From: Parabacteroides timonensis
GTDB taxonomy: Bacteria; Bacteroidota; Bacteroidia; Bacteroidales; Tannerellaceae
Direction of reading: 5' to 3'
Assembly: GCF_900128505.1 (NCBI RefSeq)
Contig: NZ_LT669941.1
Coordinates: 1,907,760-1,971,759 of the forward strand
DNA: 64,000 bases
Under the pieces are notes generated by a model. It was not told the origin of the DNA and searched no databases. It saw only the letters and a list, made by a program, of their open reading frames with translations. Within the stretch, counting starts at the first letter, position 1; each line of letters begins with the position of its first letter. The translations under genes and the position numbers were made by a program. Of this stretch, positions 16,069 to 25,528 are shown one piece after another.

Positions 16069-17115
16069 ATGAAAAAAACCTGTTTACTACTGCTACTGCT
16101 CGTCAGTATCATCTACATAAAAGAGGGATATCAACTTTTCTGTGTCGATACTCCGGTGAAAAGCACCGTTAAAGGCTCCTTGTCGGATATCGCCGAAGAG
16201 GTAATCGCGATCCCGTTGGAAACCAATTCCGACTGCCGACTGAAATATGCCACACAGATCAAACGCGACAGGGAAGATTTGTTCCTTGTCAGCAACCGTC
16301 AGCTCTACCGCTTCAACTGTTCCGGTAAATTCGAAAACCAGGTGACATCGAACACCTTCTTTCCGGTGGCCGACTATGTGATCGATCCGCTGCAAAAACA
16401 ACTGATCGTGATGGATGACAAAGAAAACGTTTATTATTACGATTATGAAGGCGTATTGCTGGAACAGAAAAGCCTGGCCGGGATCAATCCGCTGAACACT
16501 CCTACCCGGATGATCTATCATGACCGCCATATCTGGATGACGGCCCAATCCCTGTCTCCCTGCAAAGAAGAACCCGGTAAACAAAATGTCGACCGCTGGC
16601 TCTATAAATTCGATACGACGTTCCATCTACAGGATGCCCGCAAACTGACGGCTGCCGACCTGGGACGTTTCTATCTCGGAGCCTGCTTTTCGCCGGAACT
16701 GTCCGTTTCCAACGGCAATGTATATGCCCACACCCCTTCCGTACAGCCGGAAGAGATACTGGCGGATACACTTTATCTGATCAGCCGGAACAAATTGGAT
16801 ATCCACGCAGGATATTCCTCCATCCTTCCGTTGTGCATAGCCGGACGTTACCTGGTTTCCACCTACGGTGATGCAAGCGAAGATGAACAAAATTACACGT
16901 TCTGCTACGACCGCCGAAAAGATTATGCATATAATGTGGCGGGAGGGTTCGACGACAACTTCTACCAAACAGGAAAAGTCCCCGACCTGCAAGCCCTGGA
17001 TGTATATAATAATTCGTTTTGTTACTGCCGTTCAGGAGAAGAGTTGAAACAGGCTTTCCCGGATCGCACGGAGGAAGATAATCCGGTCTTGTTTATCGTT
17101 CGGATGAAGGCATAA
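16069..17115 (+). CDS. 6-bladed beta-propeller protein (BF3164/DUF5128 type)
   Basis: The 348-residue protein begins with a hydrophobic signal or anchor (about residues 3-20). Its mature part has the opening typical of Bacteroidales 6-bladed propellers: DIAEEVIAIPLETNSDCRL, then repeats of strand pairs such as DLFLVSNRQLYRFNCSGKFENQV and KQLIVMDDKENVYYYDYEGVLLEQ. These proteins are secreted or periplasmic and of mostly unknown function, often binding ligands or peptides. No lipobox cysteine is obvious. The gene stands alone between convergent or divergent neighbours. A TATATTTA at 16037 is a possible but imperfect -7 element. Confidence 0.78.
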   Translation: MKKTCLLLLLLVSIIYIKEGYQLFCVDTPVKSTVKGSLSDIAEEVIAIPLETNSDCRLKYATQIKRDREDLFLVSNRQLYRFNCSGKFENQVTSNTFFPVADYVIDPLQKQLIVMDDKENVYYYDYEGVLLEQKSLAGINPLNTPTRMIYHDRHIWMTAQSLSPCKEEPGKQNVDRWLYKFDTTFHLQDARKLTAADLGRFYLGACFSPELSVSNGNVYAHTPSVQPEEILADTLYLISRNKLDIHAGYSSILPLCIAGRYLVSTYGDASEDEQNYTFCYDRRKDYAYNVAGGFDDNFYQTGKVPDLQALDVYNNSFCYCRSGEELKQAFPDRTEEDNPVLFIVRMKA

Positions 17116-17179
17116 TGAGGGCATAATGAAGGATATTCACCCGGCTGCATTCATAGATAAAAAACTAAAAGCCAGACAC

Positions 17180-17209
17180 TTGCCCTCACTATATGAATGA
17201 TGAAGGCAA
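17180..17209. terminator. Weak hairpin between convergent genes
   Basis: TTGCC (17180-17184) pairs with GGCAA (17205-17209), and TCA/TGA extends the stem past one mismatch. There is no T run, so its terminator function is uncertain. Confidence 0.3.
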
Positions 17210-17234
17210 ATATCCGGCAACATCCCTAAAGGGA

Positions 17235-17975
17235 TTAGAATAATCTGCCGCAGAAGCGTATTTTCATTACCGGATAAACCGTCAGTTTATCCATGATCTT
17301 CGTGAAAGTATCGTCGCCGTCACCCAACGCACTACCCAGATCGCCGGAACTTGTATAAAGTTTAGGAGACCCATGGAACTGTACACCCAGTTCAAACTGT
17401 ACACCGACACGCTTTTTAGGCACTGCACGTCCGAAACCGACACCCAGGTAAGGACGGAATCCCGATACCTTAAGACCACCGGATACGTTACCGTTCTTAT
17501 CCACTGCAATCGTCTGGTCACCGATAACGATATTGGCATCGCCACCATTCTTTATGTATTCGGCCAGTTCATCGCTATGCCCGTCAATCTTCACCATCTT
17601 GGAACCACCGAAATAAGCACCGGCAGTAACGAAGAAAGAAGAACTCAGGAACGGATAATAATTGACCAGCAATTCACCGGAAGTACGTTTCGTACTACCC
17701 GTCAGGTCGATACTTGAAGTACGCTGACCCAATTCCGGATCAACCAAATCGACATCGGCATCGGTATTGATCTTTATCCCCGGCATAAACGATACACCAC
17801 CACGAATTGCAAAATGAGGTGTAACAGGAGTTGCCACATCGACGCCGATACCAGTCGTACCGGCACTTACACCTACCGAAAGAGAATTGAAAATACCCAG
17901 CTCCTTTTGTGCTGAAGCCTGATTACACATTACACCGAGGCATACGAGAGCCCACAGAAAAATTACCTTTTTCAT
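17235..17975 (-). CDS. Outer-membrane beta-barrel protein
   Basis: The 246-residue product has a signal peptide ending in NQASA-Q. Alternating hydrophobic strands follow, for example LSVGVSAGTTGIGVDVATP, HFAIRGGVSFMPGI, SGELLVNYYPF, FFVTAGAYFGG and FRPYLGVGFGRAV. The last residue is Phe after a short aromatic-alternating strand (VMKIRFCGRLF), as expected for proteins assembled by the BAM machinery. A loop with Asp, Gly and Lys residues near 130-160 may be surface exposed. Homologous small barrels are common and mostly uncharacterised. The promoter is unclear: TACTTTCG at 18018-18011 is a candidate -7 just after the yebC terminator. Specific transport or adhesion functions cannot be assigned. 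Confidence 0.78.
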   Translation of the reverse strand: MKKVIFLWALVCLGVMCNQASAQKELGIFNSLSVGVSAGTTGIGVDVATPVTPHFAIRGGVSFMPGIKINTDADVDLVDPELGQRTSSIDLTGSTKRTSGELLVNYYPFLSSSFFVTAGAYFGGSKMVKIDGHSDELAEYIKNGGDANIVIGDQTIAVDKNGNVSGGLKVSGFRPYLGVGFGRAVPKKRVGVQFELGVQFHGSPKLYTSSGDLGSALGDGDDTFTKIMDKLTVYPVMKIRFCGRLF

Positions 17976-18035
17976 ACAGATAGAGTTTAATAAAATATAC
18001 TAGTCCGGCGCGAAAGTACAAAAAAACCCAATGAC

Positions 18036-18073
18036 ATAAAAAAAGTGATACCGGAATTACTCCGATATCACTT
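18036..18073 (-). terminator. Intrinsic terminator of the pheT-yebC transcript
   Basis: AAGTGATA (18043-18050) and TATCACTT (18066-18073) with an inner CGGA/TCCG helix form a strong hairpin. The minus strand then has a run of seven Ts. Confidence 0.88.
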
Positions 18074-18097
18074 CCTTTTAACATATAAGACAGAAGA

Positions 18098-18829
18098 TTA
18101 CTCTTCTTCGCTGTCGTCTTCCTTGATATTATGGAATACATTCTGCACGTCGTCGTCTTCTTCCAGCTTTTCGATCAACTTGTCAAGTGCTTCACGTTGT
18201 TCGGCTGTCACTTCTTTCAGGTCGTTCGGTATACGTACGAACTCGCTGCTTGTGATCTCGTAGCCGTTTTCTTCCAGATACTTCTGGATAGCAGAGTTCT
18301 GAGAGAATTCGCCGTAGATAACTACTTCTTCTTCGTCCTCATCCACTTCATCCACACCATAGTCGATCAGTTCGAGCTCCAGGTCTTCCAGTGAAATGCC
18401 TTCCTTCTTTGCAATATGGAATACGCACTTATGGTCGAACAGAAATTCGAGGCTACCGCTTGTACCCAGCGAACCACCGTGTTTGTTGAAGTAGCTACGC
18501 ACGTTGGCAACCGTACGGGTTGTATTGTCAGTCGCTGTTTCCACGAAGATAGCGATACCATACGGGCCGTATCCTTCATAATTCATTTCCTTATAACCGG
18601 AAAAATCTTTTTCAACAGCACGTTTAATGGCACGTTCCACATTTTCCTTCGGCATGTTCTCCTTCTTTGCATTCTGCATCAAAGCACGCAAGTGGGGATT
18701 GTTTTCCGGATCAGGACCACCGGCTTTTGCCGCAATAGTGATTTCCTTACCCAGTTTTGTAAATACACGGGCCATATTACCCCAACGTTTAAATTTTCTT
18801 GCTTTACGGAACTCAAACGCTCTTCCCAT
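18098..18829 (-). CDS. YebC/PmpR family protein
   Basis: The 243-residue cytoplasmic protein is a full-length member of the YebC family: MGRAFEFRKARKFKRWGNMARVFTK at the start, then KAGGPDPENNPHLRALMQNAK, MPKENVERAIKRA and the conserved YEGYGPYGIAIFVETATDN block near 83-101. Members were long annotated as transcription regulators. More recent work links some of them to translation of difficult proline-rich stretches on the ribosome, so either role should be kept open. The C-terminal tail is very acidic (EEDDDVQNVFHNIKEDDSEEE). It lies 35 bases downstream of pheT on the same strand and is followed by a strong terminator, so it is probably the last gene of a pheT operon. That would fit a translation role. 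Confidence 0.95.
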   Translation of the reverse strand: MGRAFEFRKARKFKRWGNMARVFTKLGKEITIAAKAGGPDPENNPHLRALMQNAKKENMPKENVERAIKRAVEKDFSGYKEMNYEGYGPYGIAIFVETATDNTTRTVANVRSYFNKHGGSLGTSGSLEFLFDHKCVFHIAKKEGISLEDLELELIDYGVDEVDEDEEEVVIYGEFSQNSAIQKYLEENGYEITSSEFVRIPNDLKEVTAEQREALDKLIEKLEEDDDVQNVFHNIKEDDSEEE

Positions 18830-18864
18830 ATTGTATGAATGTTTTTATTGTTATGAATTAATCA

Positions 18865-21327
18865 TTATCTCAATGACGCACCCAGCTTGTCTTCCAGATT
18901 CTTCCGGATCTTCTGCATGATTGCATCGATTTGTTTATCGTTCAATGTCTTTGTCTCATCCTGCAGATAGAAACTTACGGCATACGATTTCTTACCTGCC
19001 GGCAGGTTCTTGCCTTCGTAAACGTCGAACAGGGATACTTCCTTCAACAACTTTCGTTCGCTGTCTTCTGCGATCTTTTGGATTTCAGCAAACTGAACCG
19101 ATTTATCCAATAAAAGAGCCAGGTCACGTTTCACGGCCGGGAACTTGGAGATCTCGGAGAAAGTAACTTTGCTCTTCTTCGTTTCTTTCATCAGCAGCGT
19201 CCATGACAATTCTGCATAATAAACTTCGAAGTCGATATCCATCGCCTTACAGATCTTACGGCTCACGATACCGAAAGTACCCAACTGACGACCGGAAGCA
19301 GTTGTGATGCTAACACCTATCGAATAGATGTCATTGCTCAGATTTCCGAAAATCACTTTCTTGAGGTTTACTCCCAGGCGGACAAGGATATTTTCTACAT
19401 AAGCTTTCAGTTCATATACGGTAGACTTTTCGTCGGCATGTGCCCAGCTGTTTTCTACACGGTCACCACACACCCATATTCCCAGGCGATAGTCTTCCGA
19501 GTATTCGGCCAGTGTGGCATCTTCTCTTTTCTTTTCTACATTGTAATCGTAGCAGTTTCCGAACTCGAAGAAACGGATATTGCCGTTCTTACGCTTGGCA
19601 TTGTGCTCGATACTTTCCAGACCACCGAACAACAGTGTCTGACGCATACCGTTCAGGTCGGCACTCAGCGGGTTCATCAGCATGACGCAGTGAGACACCG
19701 GATAAGTAGTCAACTCATCATAATAAGCCGAACGGGTCAGCGAGTTATTCATGATCTCATTGAAACCTGAACCGCAAAGCTGTTCCGAGATCAGGTTTTG
19801 CAGATCGTAACTACGGTCTGTTGCTGTCTTGTAGCTCAGGTTCGACTTCACGCTATCGCTGAACTCAATATTATTATATCCGTAGATACGAAGGATATCT
19901 TCGATCACGTCTACATCACGTTGTACGTCGATACGGTAAACAGGTACATGGATAGTCAATCCCTCGGCTGTTTCAGAAACGATTTCCATTTCCAGACTAT
20001 CCAGAATACTCTTAACCGTTTCTACCGGAATTACCTTACCTATCAGTGAATTTATCTTATTATAAGTCAGCTCAACCGTGTACGGTTTCATTGGAACCGG
20101 ATATACATCCTGGATCGAACCGGTAATCTTACCACCTGCAACTTCCTGAATCAACAATGCGGCACGCTTCAATACATAGATTGTATTGTTTGCATCCAAA
20201 CCACGTTCGAAACGGAAAGAGGCATCCGTATTCAGACCGAAACGACGGGCTGTCTTACGAATCCATGTCGGATGGAAGCAAGCTGATTCCAGGAACACAT
20301 CGGTAGTCTGTTCCGTTACACCTGAATCCAGACCTCCGAATACACCACCGATACACATTGCATCTTCGGTGTTGCAGATCATCAGGTCGCGATCGGTCAA
20401 CGTACGTTCAACACCGTCCAGGGTAACGAACTTCGTTCCTTCCGGCTGTGTCTTCACAATCACTTTATTTCCTTTAACCTTACCGGCATCGAACGAGTGC
20501 AAAGGTTGTCCCAATTCGTGCAGGACAAAGTTTGTCACGTCCACTACATTATTGATAGGACGCAGACCGATGGTAGTCAGGCGGTTCTTCAACCATTCCG
20601 GACTTTCTTTTACGGTTACGCCTTTGATTGTCACACCGGAGTAACGGGGACAGGCTTCTGTATTTTCTACCACGACTTCAATAGCCGGGGTTTCATCATC
20701 TATTTTGAAAGCGTCGATAGAGGGACGTTTCAGTTCCGTCGGCTTACCGTTTTGTTTCAGGTAAGCAGCCAGGTCGCGGGCAACACCGAAATGAGACGTT
20801 CCGTCCACACGGTTCGGAGTGATGTCCACTTCCAACACATAGTCGCTCTTTACATTATAATATTCCTTGGCAGGAGTTCCTACAACCGCATCAGCCGGGA
20901 GGACGATAATACCGGCATGGTCTGTTCCGATACCGATCTCGTCTTCTGCACAGATCATACCGTTTGACTCTACGCCACGTATCTTTGAACGTTTGATCGT
21001 AAAGACTTCGTCACCGTCATACAGTTTCGTACCGTTAACAGCAACAACCACTTTCTGGCCTGCTGCAACATTAGGTGCGCCACAAACGATCTGCAAAGGT
21101 TCTTCACCACCGACATTTACTGTTGTAATATGCAGGTGATCGGAGTTCGGATGTTCCACACAGGTAAGAACTTCACCGATAACCAGTCCTTCCAGTCCAC
21201 CTTTGATAGTTTGAACTTCTTCCACTCCGCCGGTTTCCAAACCGATAGAGGTTAGTGCTGCTGATACTTCTTCAGGCTGTAAATCGAAATCAAGATACTC
21301 TTTCAGCCAGTTGTAAGATATATTCAT
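18865..21327 (-). CDS. pheT: Phenylalanine-tRNA ligase beta subunit
   Basis: This is the beta chain of the alpha2-beta2 enzyme that charges tRNA-Phe. The 820-residue length is usual. Visible parts in order are the N-terminal MNISYNWLKEYL, the tRNA-binding OB-fold domain (about 45-155; HLHITTVNVGGEEPLQIVCGAPN), the B3/B4 editing domain (about 210-400), the B5 domain (about 405-475), the catalytic-like core, and the C-terminal anticodon-binding FDX-ACB domain (about 725-820; SEISKFPAVKRDLALLLDK). The alpha subunit gene (pheS) is not in the window. The gene has a complete promoter (21397-21427) and a leader of about 60 bases. No T-box or attenuator could be identified. yebC follows 35 bases downstream. 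Confidence 0.98.
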   Translation of the reverse strand: MNISYNWLKEYLDFDLQPEEVSAALTSIGLETGGVEEVQTIKGGLEGLVIGEVLTCVEHPNSDHLHITTVNVGGEEPLQIVCGAPNVAAGQKVVVAVNGTKLYDGDEVFTIKRSKIRGVESNGMICAEDEIGIGTDHAGIIVLPADAVVGTPAKEYYNVKSDYVLEVDITPNRVDGTSHFGVARDLAAYLKQNGKPTELKRPSIDAFKIDDETPAIEVVVENTEACPRYSGVTIKGVTVKESPEWLKNRLTTIGLRPINNVVDVTNFVLHELGQPLHSFDAGKVKGNKVIVKTQPEGTKFVTLDGVERTLTDRDLMICNTEDAMCIGGVFGGLDSGVTEQTTDVFLESACFHPTWIRKTARRFGLNTDASFRFERGLDANNTIYVLKRAALLIQEVAGGKITGSIQDVYPVPMKPYTVELTYNKINSLIGKVIPVETVKSILDSLEMEIVSETAEGLTIHVPVYRIDVQRDVDVIEDILRIYGYNNIEFSDSVKSNLSYKTATDRSYDLQNLISEQLCGSGFNEIMNNSLTRSAYYDELTTYPVSHCVMLMNPLSADLNGMRQTLLFGGLESIEHNAKRKNGNIRFFEFGNCYDYNVEKKREDATLAEYSEDYRLGIWVCGDRVENSWAHADEKSTVYELKAYVENILVRLGVNLKKVIFGNLSNDIYSIGVSITTASGRQLGTFGIVSRKICKAMDIDFEVYYAELSWTLLMKETKKSKVTFSEISKFPAVKRDLALLLDKSVQFAEIQKIAEDSERKLLKEVSLFDVYEGKNLPAGKKSYAVSFYLQDETKTLNDKQIDAIMQKIRKNLEDKLGASLR

Positions 21328-21396
21328 TGTTCTAAAATTTATTCAATCAAGTTACTATGCGTCTGTGGCTTTCACCGCCAGCGGCAATTTGACTGG

Positions 21397-21427
21397 CAAA
21401 AGTACAAATAATAGAATAATTATTCAA
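21397..21427 (-). promoter_or_regulatory. Promoter of pheT-yebC
   Basis: On the minus strand TTG (21427-21425), 20 bases, then TACTTTTG (21404-21397). The spacing and both elements match other promoters in the window. The remaining 21428-21614 stretch up to the sensor kinase shows nothing recognisable. Confidence 0.75.
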
Positions 21428-21614
21428 CGTGTGTGCCGACTTTATTCTTGCACGATTCTAAAAAACCATATAAATCAACAGTTATTATAACATTTCACAC
21501 CCTAAATCTTTGTTCAATATAAAAATTCAGTCTAATTTAGAGGCGTAAATGAATGATCGAGGTCATAAACAGTAACACACTAGGGATAAAAACATATACT
21601 AAATCAACATTCTA

Positions 21615-23900
21615 ATGTCAAATAGACTTCTCCATGTACCATATATATTCACTCTTGTCCTGTTTTGCTTTCTGAATAGCTCCTGCAAGCAAACAACCAG
21701 CCCAAAGCAGATAGTAATAATCCAGTCATACGAAGCTGGGTTCCCCGCCTATAAAGAAATAAAGAAAATATTTGCCGACCAGTTACAGAAAAGAGAGATT
21801 CAGGCAGAAGTGCATTCCATCTACCTGGATTGTATAAAAAAGACAGAGAAGAAACAAAAAATGTTCCTCTATGAGAAGTTGAATACATTGTCATCCCTGC
21901 ATCCCGACATTATCCTGGCCTACGACGACCAGGCACTGAACGCATTACTGACCTGCGATCATCCTTCCGTCAAAACAACTCCGGTAGTCTTTACCGGTGT
22001 CAATTATCCCAACCTATCATTTATTCAGAAGTATCCCAACATCACTGGTTTTCATGACAAGCCGGATTATAAAACGAATATCGAACTGATCGAACAGCTT
22101 ATCGGGAAATGTATCGTGGTACGGGTCACCGACGATATCTATTCAGATAAAATCATTCTGGATGATATGGATCAGCAGATAAAAGATATTTGCAAGACAA
22201 ATAATATCTTCTCTACCGAAAAAATACGGCTGTCAGGGAAAAGCGGCATCTCACTGCCCAAAGATAAAAAGATCATACCGGATGCCATGTATATCAGTAC
22301 GATCAACGGCAAATCGACCCGGTCATTACTGAAAGGCCTGGGCGAGAACTATTATAACAAAGCTTACCTGGCTGTTAAGAGAGATTACCTGACACTTTCC
22401 CTGGGACGATTCAGTTCTTTTCCGGGTTTTTCCGTTATTTCAGAAATGATCGGTCATAACTACGGGGTAATCGGAGGATATGTGACCACCCTGGAAGGGC
22501 AAACGATCGTGGCAGCCAACCGCATAGCCGATATATTGAAAGGAGCAGAAGTAAGCGATTTCCCTCAAATTACGGAAACAGCAAAAAAGTATATCTTCGA
22601 CTATAAAATTCTCGACCAGTGGGATATTAGTCCCAGTAAACTTCCTGCCGGAAGTGAGATTATAAACATTCCTTTCTATGTACAATATCAGTCATATATT
22701 ATATGTACATGTATAATATTAGGTATAGTGTTACTGATAATCATTATCTACCAACGGATATTATACAAAAGGGAAAATACACGTAAAAAAGAGATACAGG
22801 AAAACCTGAAACACGAAAAAGAGTTCATGTCTTTTGCCCTTGAAAGCGGTAATATCTTCACGTTCTGTTATAAAAACGGAGTCTTTTATTTCGATAAAGA
22901 ATTCTATCATTACCTGGATATGCCCGAAAAGCCGATCAGTGCGGAAGAATTCAGCAATGCCATCCATGCAGATGAACAGGCTGATTTCCTGCTTAACCGT
23001 TATAAGCTGGATCATGGTTTCACTTCCCGGCAAATAACGAGAAGAAGATATGATTTCAATAAAAAAGGGCATGAATGGTGGGAGTTCAGGTATGCGCAAA
23101 ATATAAAGTCATCACCGACCGATGAATATTCGGTTGAAGTAAACGGTCTTTGCCTCAATATCCAGCAAATCAAGGATACGGAATTAGACCTGATGAATGC
23201 CCTGAAAAAGGCAGAAGAGTCGGATAAGATGAAGTCTGCATTCCTGGCCAATATGAGCCATGAGATACGTACGCCACTTAATGCGATCGTCGGCTTTTCC
23301 CAATTGCTGGGTTCGGATATGGAATTGGACAAGGAAGAAAAGGACGAGTTCATCAGCCTGATAAACACGAACAATACGCTACTGCTTAAACTGATCAACG
23401 ACATTCTGGATTTATCACGTATCGAATCCGGGCAAATCTCTTTTACTTATGCAGACTGCGACCTGAGCCAGCTGATAGATGAAATCTTCAATACACATAA
23501 GTTACTAATGCCTGACGGGGTTGAACTGATCAAAGAAACTCCGGAAAAGCCGGCTATCATCTACACAGACCGTTTCAGACTGACGCAGGTGGTGACCAAT
23601 TTTATCAACAACGCGACCAAGTTCACATCGCACGGATATATCAAAGTCAAATATGAATACGACACAGACAATCAACATATTTTACTTTCAGTTGAAGATA
23701 CCGGAAAGGGAATTCCTAAAGATAAAATAAACCAGGTGTTCGAACGCTTCCAAAAGCTGGATGAGTTCGCCAAAGGAACAGGCTTGGGATTAGCTATCAG
23801 CCTGAGTATCATAAAAACATTCAACGGGACGATCCTGCTCGAATCGGAAGAAGGGAAAGGCAGCAAATTCACTATTTCGCTACCCTATACTCCTCAATAA
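21615..23900 (+). CDS. Sensor histidine kinase with ABC-type substrate-binding sensor domain
   Basis: The 761-residue protein starts with a signal ending NSSC (Cys24), which resembles a lipobox. Residues about 30-345 form a periplasmic domain like the ABC_sub_bind family (IVIIQSYEAGFPAYKEI, then PDIILAYDDQALNALL and TPVVFTGVNYP). One transmembrane helix follows at about 358-380, a PAS-like domain at about 395-525, HisKA with His549 in MSHEIRTP, and a HATPase domain ending near 758 (VEDTGKGIPKDKINQVFERF, GTGLGLAIS). There is no receiver domain, so a separate response regulator must exist elsewhere. The 3' end overlaps the convergent nrfA by 29 bases, so the two transcripts are antisense at their ends. 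The ligand is unknown; regulation of nrfA is conceivable but unsupported. Confidence 0.88.
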   Translation: MSNRLLHVPYIFTLVLFCFLNSSCKQTTSPKQIVIIQSYEAGFPAYKEIKKIFADQLQKREIQAEVHSIYLDCIKKTEKKQKMFLYEKLNTLSSLHPDIILAYDDQALNALLTCDHPSVKTTPVVFTGVNYPNLSFIQKYPNITGFHDKPDYKTNIELIEQLIGKCIVVRVTDDIYSDKIILDDMDQQIKDICKTNNIFSTEKIRLSGKSGISLPKDKKIIPDAMYISTINGKSTRSLLKGLGENYYNKAYLAVKRDYLTLSLGRFSSFPGFSVISEMIGHNYGVIGGYVTTLEGQTIVAANRIADILKGAEVSDFPQITETAKKYIFDYKILDQWDISPSKLPAGSEIINIPFYVQYQSYIICTCIILGIVLLIIIIYQRILYKRENTRKKEIQENLKHEKEFMSFALESGNIFTFCYKNGVFYFDKEFYHYLDMPEKPISAEEFSNAIHADEQADFLLNRYKLDHGFTSRQITRRRYDFNKKGHEWWEFRYAQNIKSSPTDEYSVEVNGLCLNIQQIKDTELDLMNALKKAEESDKMKSAFLANMSHEIRTPLNAIVGFSQLLGSDMELDKEEKDEFISLINTNNTLLLKLINDILDLSRIESGQISFTYADCDLSQLIDEIFNTHKLLMPDGVELIKETPEKPAIIYTDRFRLTQVVTNFINNATKFTSHGYIKVKYEYDTDNQHILLSVEDTGKGIPKDKINQVFERFQKLDEFAKGTGLGLAISLSIIKTFNGTILLESEEGKGSKFTISLPYTPQ

Positions 23901-25359
23901 AACGTTTATTGGCTTTGGCCTCTTCAATCCATTCCGGTATGACGGTTTTCAGGAATTCGTCTTTCGCTGCCATTTCCGAACGGATATCCAGACCGACGTA
24001 TTTCTGTGCTTTCTCTTTAGTAGAAAGATCGGGTATAGGAACCTCTCCGTCGTAACCGTATTTATCCAATACGTCCCTGATTATCATCCGCGCTTGCATC
24101 GTTTTATACAGGCCGTCCCCCAATATGCGTTCTACTTCCTGCGGAGCATGGAAAGCTGCGCCGTGCGAAGCAATAGCAAAGTCCCAACGCCACTGGGCAC
24201 TACGAAGCAGTTTAAGAACCGGTTGCATCTGGCTTTCCGTTGCACCCCTATCCCAGGCACATTTGGCTTCGATATGTGCCTTTACCAATTCTTTCTCCAC
24301 ATGATTCCGTAATTCCATGACTTTATTCTGGCGGGTATATACATCCTGACGAAGTTCTTCCTCACTTTCACGATGGCAGGACTGGCATGTTTTATTTATC
24401 ATCGCCAACGGACTTTGGATATGATGATTATTATATCCTCTTTCCTCCTCTTCCACAAAAGGCATATGACATTCCCCGCAAGAGACTCCACGGCGGGCAT
24501 GAATACCCATTTGAGCCAGTTCATAATCCGGGTGCTGGGCTTTCAGCATGGGAGTTCTACTTAATTTATGGGTATAATCCGTAAAGTCTATCCGGTCATA
24601 GTAGTTTTCAATCGCTTCTACCGTATAGCCGGAGTCCCAGGGTAAAACAATCTCTTTATCTTCTCCTTTCAGATAATATTCCGAATGGCATTGAGCACAA
24701 ACCAGCGAACGCATCTTCTGCTCGGAAGCATTCTCTATCGCATCACCTCCCCGTTTCAAAGCATCAGACAAAAACTGGCGTGGCACTCTCAACTCCATGC
24801 TTTCGGGGTCGTGACAGTCGGCACAACCGACAGGATTGACAACCTCCGATCCCCAGTCGTACCACTTCTTTCTATAAAAGCCTTGCGAACCGACTTCCCC
24901 CATCAACCGCGGAACATCGAGGCTTTTACATGACCAACATGCAGCCGGTTGAGGACCTTCACCTGCTTTCCGCGGAGCTCCGGTACGTAAACTATAACGA
25001 AGATCGTCAATAGCATACATATGTCCTCTTGGGGATAAATAACTTTTAGAAAAAGCATAGCCGGCCCACAGGATAACCATATCCGGACGCATCGCCAGGA
25101 TGTCTTCCGCCTGATTCCCGTTATATAAACTTTTAAAAGTAGTATCGGTTGTGTTCTTCCAACTTTTATATTCGTTGGAATTCGACAAATGCAGTTCATC
25201 CGACAAAAAACTTTCACCCGTCTCTACATTCTCTATTTCATCTACAAATGTTATTTCCCCTTCATTTACAAAAGAATATGCGGTAGTCACTATTAAAATG
25301 GCTATTGCGACAGCAATCAATAATACGATAAAATGCCCTATACCTAGTGTGTTTTTCAT
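23872..25359 (-). CDS. nrfA: Ammonia-forming cytochrome c nitrite reductase, catalytic subunit
   Basis: NrfA reduces nitrite to ammonium with six electrons in the periplasm and supports anaerobic respiration or nitrite detoxification. The 495-residue protein has an N-terminal signal-anchor (about residues 8-31) and five heme sites: the special CWSCK, whose lysine ligates the catalytic heme, and then CADCH, CAQCH, CGECH and CQSCH. Family motifs such as SRTPMLKAQHPDYE and IHARRGVSCGECHMPF are intact, and ASHGAAFHAPQE near the C-terminus supplies the distal histidines. The membrane partner nrfH, usually directly upstream, is absent here: trmD is divergent on that side. The gene has a good promoter (25440-25469) and overlaps the sensor kinase at its 3' end. 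Confidence 0.97.
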   Translation of the reverse strand: MKNTLGIGHFIVLLIAVAIAILIVTTAYSFVNEGEITFVDEIENVETGESFLSDELHLSNSNEYKSWKNTTDTTFKSLYNGNQAEDILAMRPDMVILWAGYAFSKSYLSPRGHMYAIDDLRYSLRTGAPRKAGEGPQPAACWSCKSLDVPRLMGEVGSQGFYRKKWYDWGSEVVNPVGCADCHDPESMELRVPRQFLSDALKRGGDAIENASEQKMRSLVCAQCHSEYYLKGEDKEIVLPWDSGYTVEAIENYYDRIDFTDYTHKLSRTPMLKAQHPDYELAQMGIHARRGVSCGECHMPFVEEEERGYNNHHIQSPLAMINKTCQSCHRESEEELRQDVYTRQNKVMELRNHVEKELVKAHIEAKCAWDRGATESQMQPVLKLLRSAQWRWDFAIASHGAAFHAPQEVERILGDGLYKTMQARMIIRDVLDKYGYDGEVPIPDLSTKEKAQKYVGLDIRSEMAAKDEFLKTVIPEWIEEAKANKRFIEEYRVAK

Positions 25360-25439
25360 TATATATTTATTTGCTGATACCGAATTCCACCTTTAATCCT
25401 GCAAAACCCGTTGATTTACCAGCCGTTTGATTCTGATTA

Positions 25440-25469
25440 CAAAAGTAAGAAAAAGATATTATGAACCAA
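25440..25469 (-). promoter_or_regulatory. Promoter of nrfA
   Basis: On the minus strand TTG (25469-25467), 19 bases, then TACTTTTG (25447-25440). The leader is about 75 bases. Its -33 element lies only 7 bases from the -33 element of the divergent trmD promoter. Confidence 0.7.
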
Positions 25470-25474
25470 CAGAA

Positions 25475-25507
25475 TTTTGATAACTATAAAATAATACCGT
25501 ATTTTGC
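25475..25507 (+). promoter_or_regulatory. Promoter of trmD
   Basis: TTTTG (25475-25479), 20 bases, then TATTTTGC (25500-25507), a -7 element one base shorter than TAnnTTTG. It is arranged back to back with the nrfA promoter. Confidence 0.55.
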
Positions 25508-25528
25508 ACCGTAAATAAATGAACTTCT

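Noticed and set aside
21328..21396. T-box or peptide attenuator in the pheT leader
   Set aside because: Only a short CCGC/GCGG hairpin is visible; there is no Phe-rich leader peptide, T-box sequence or T run.
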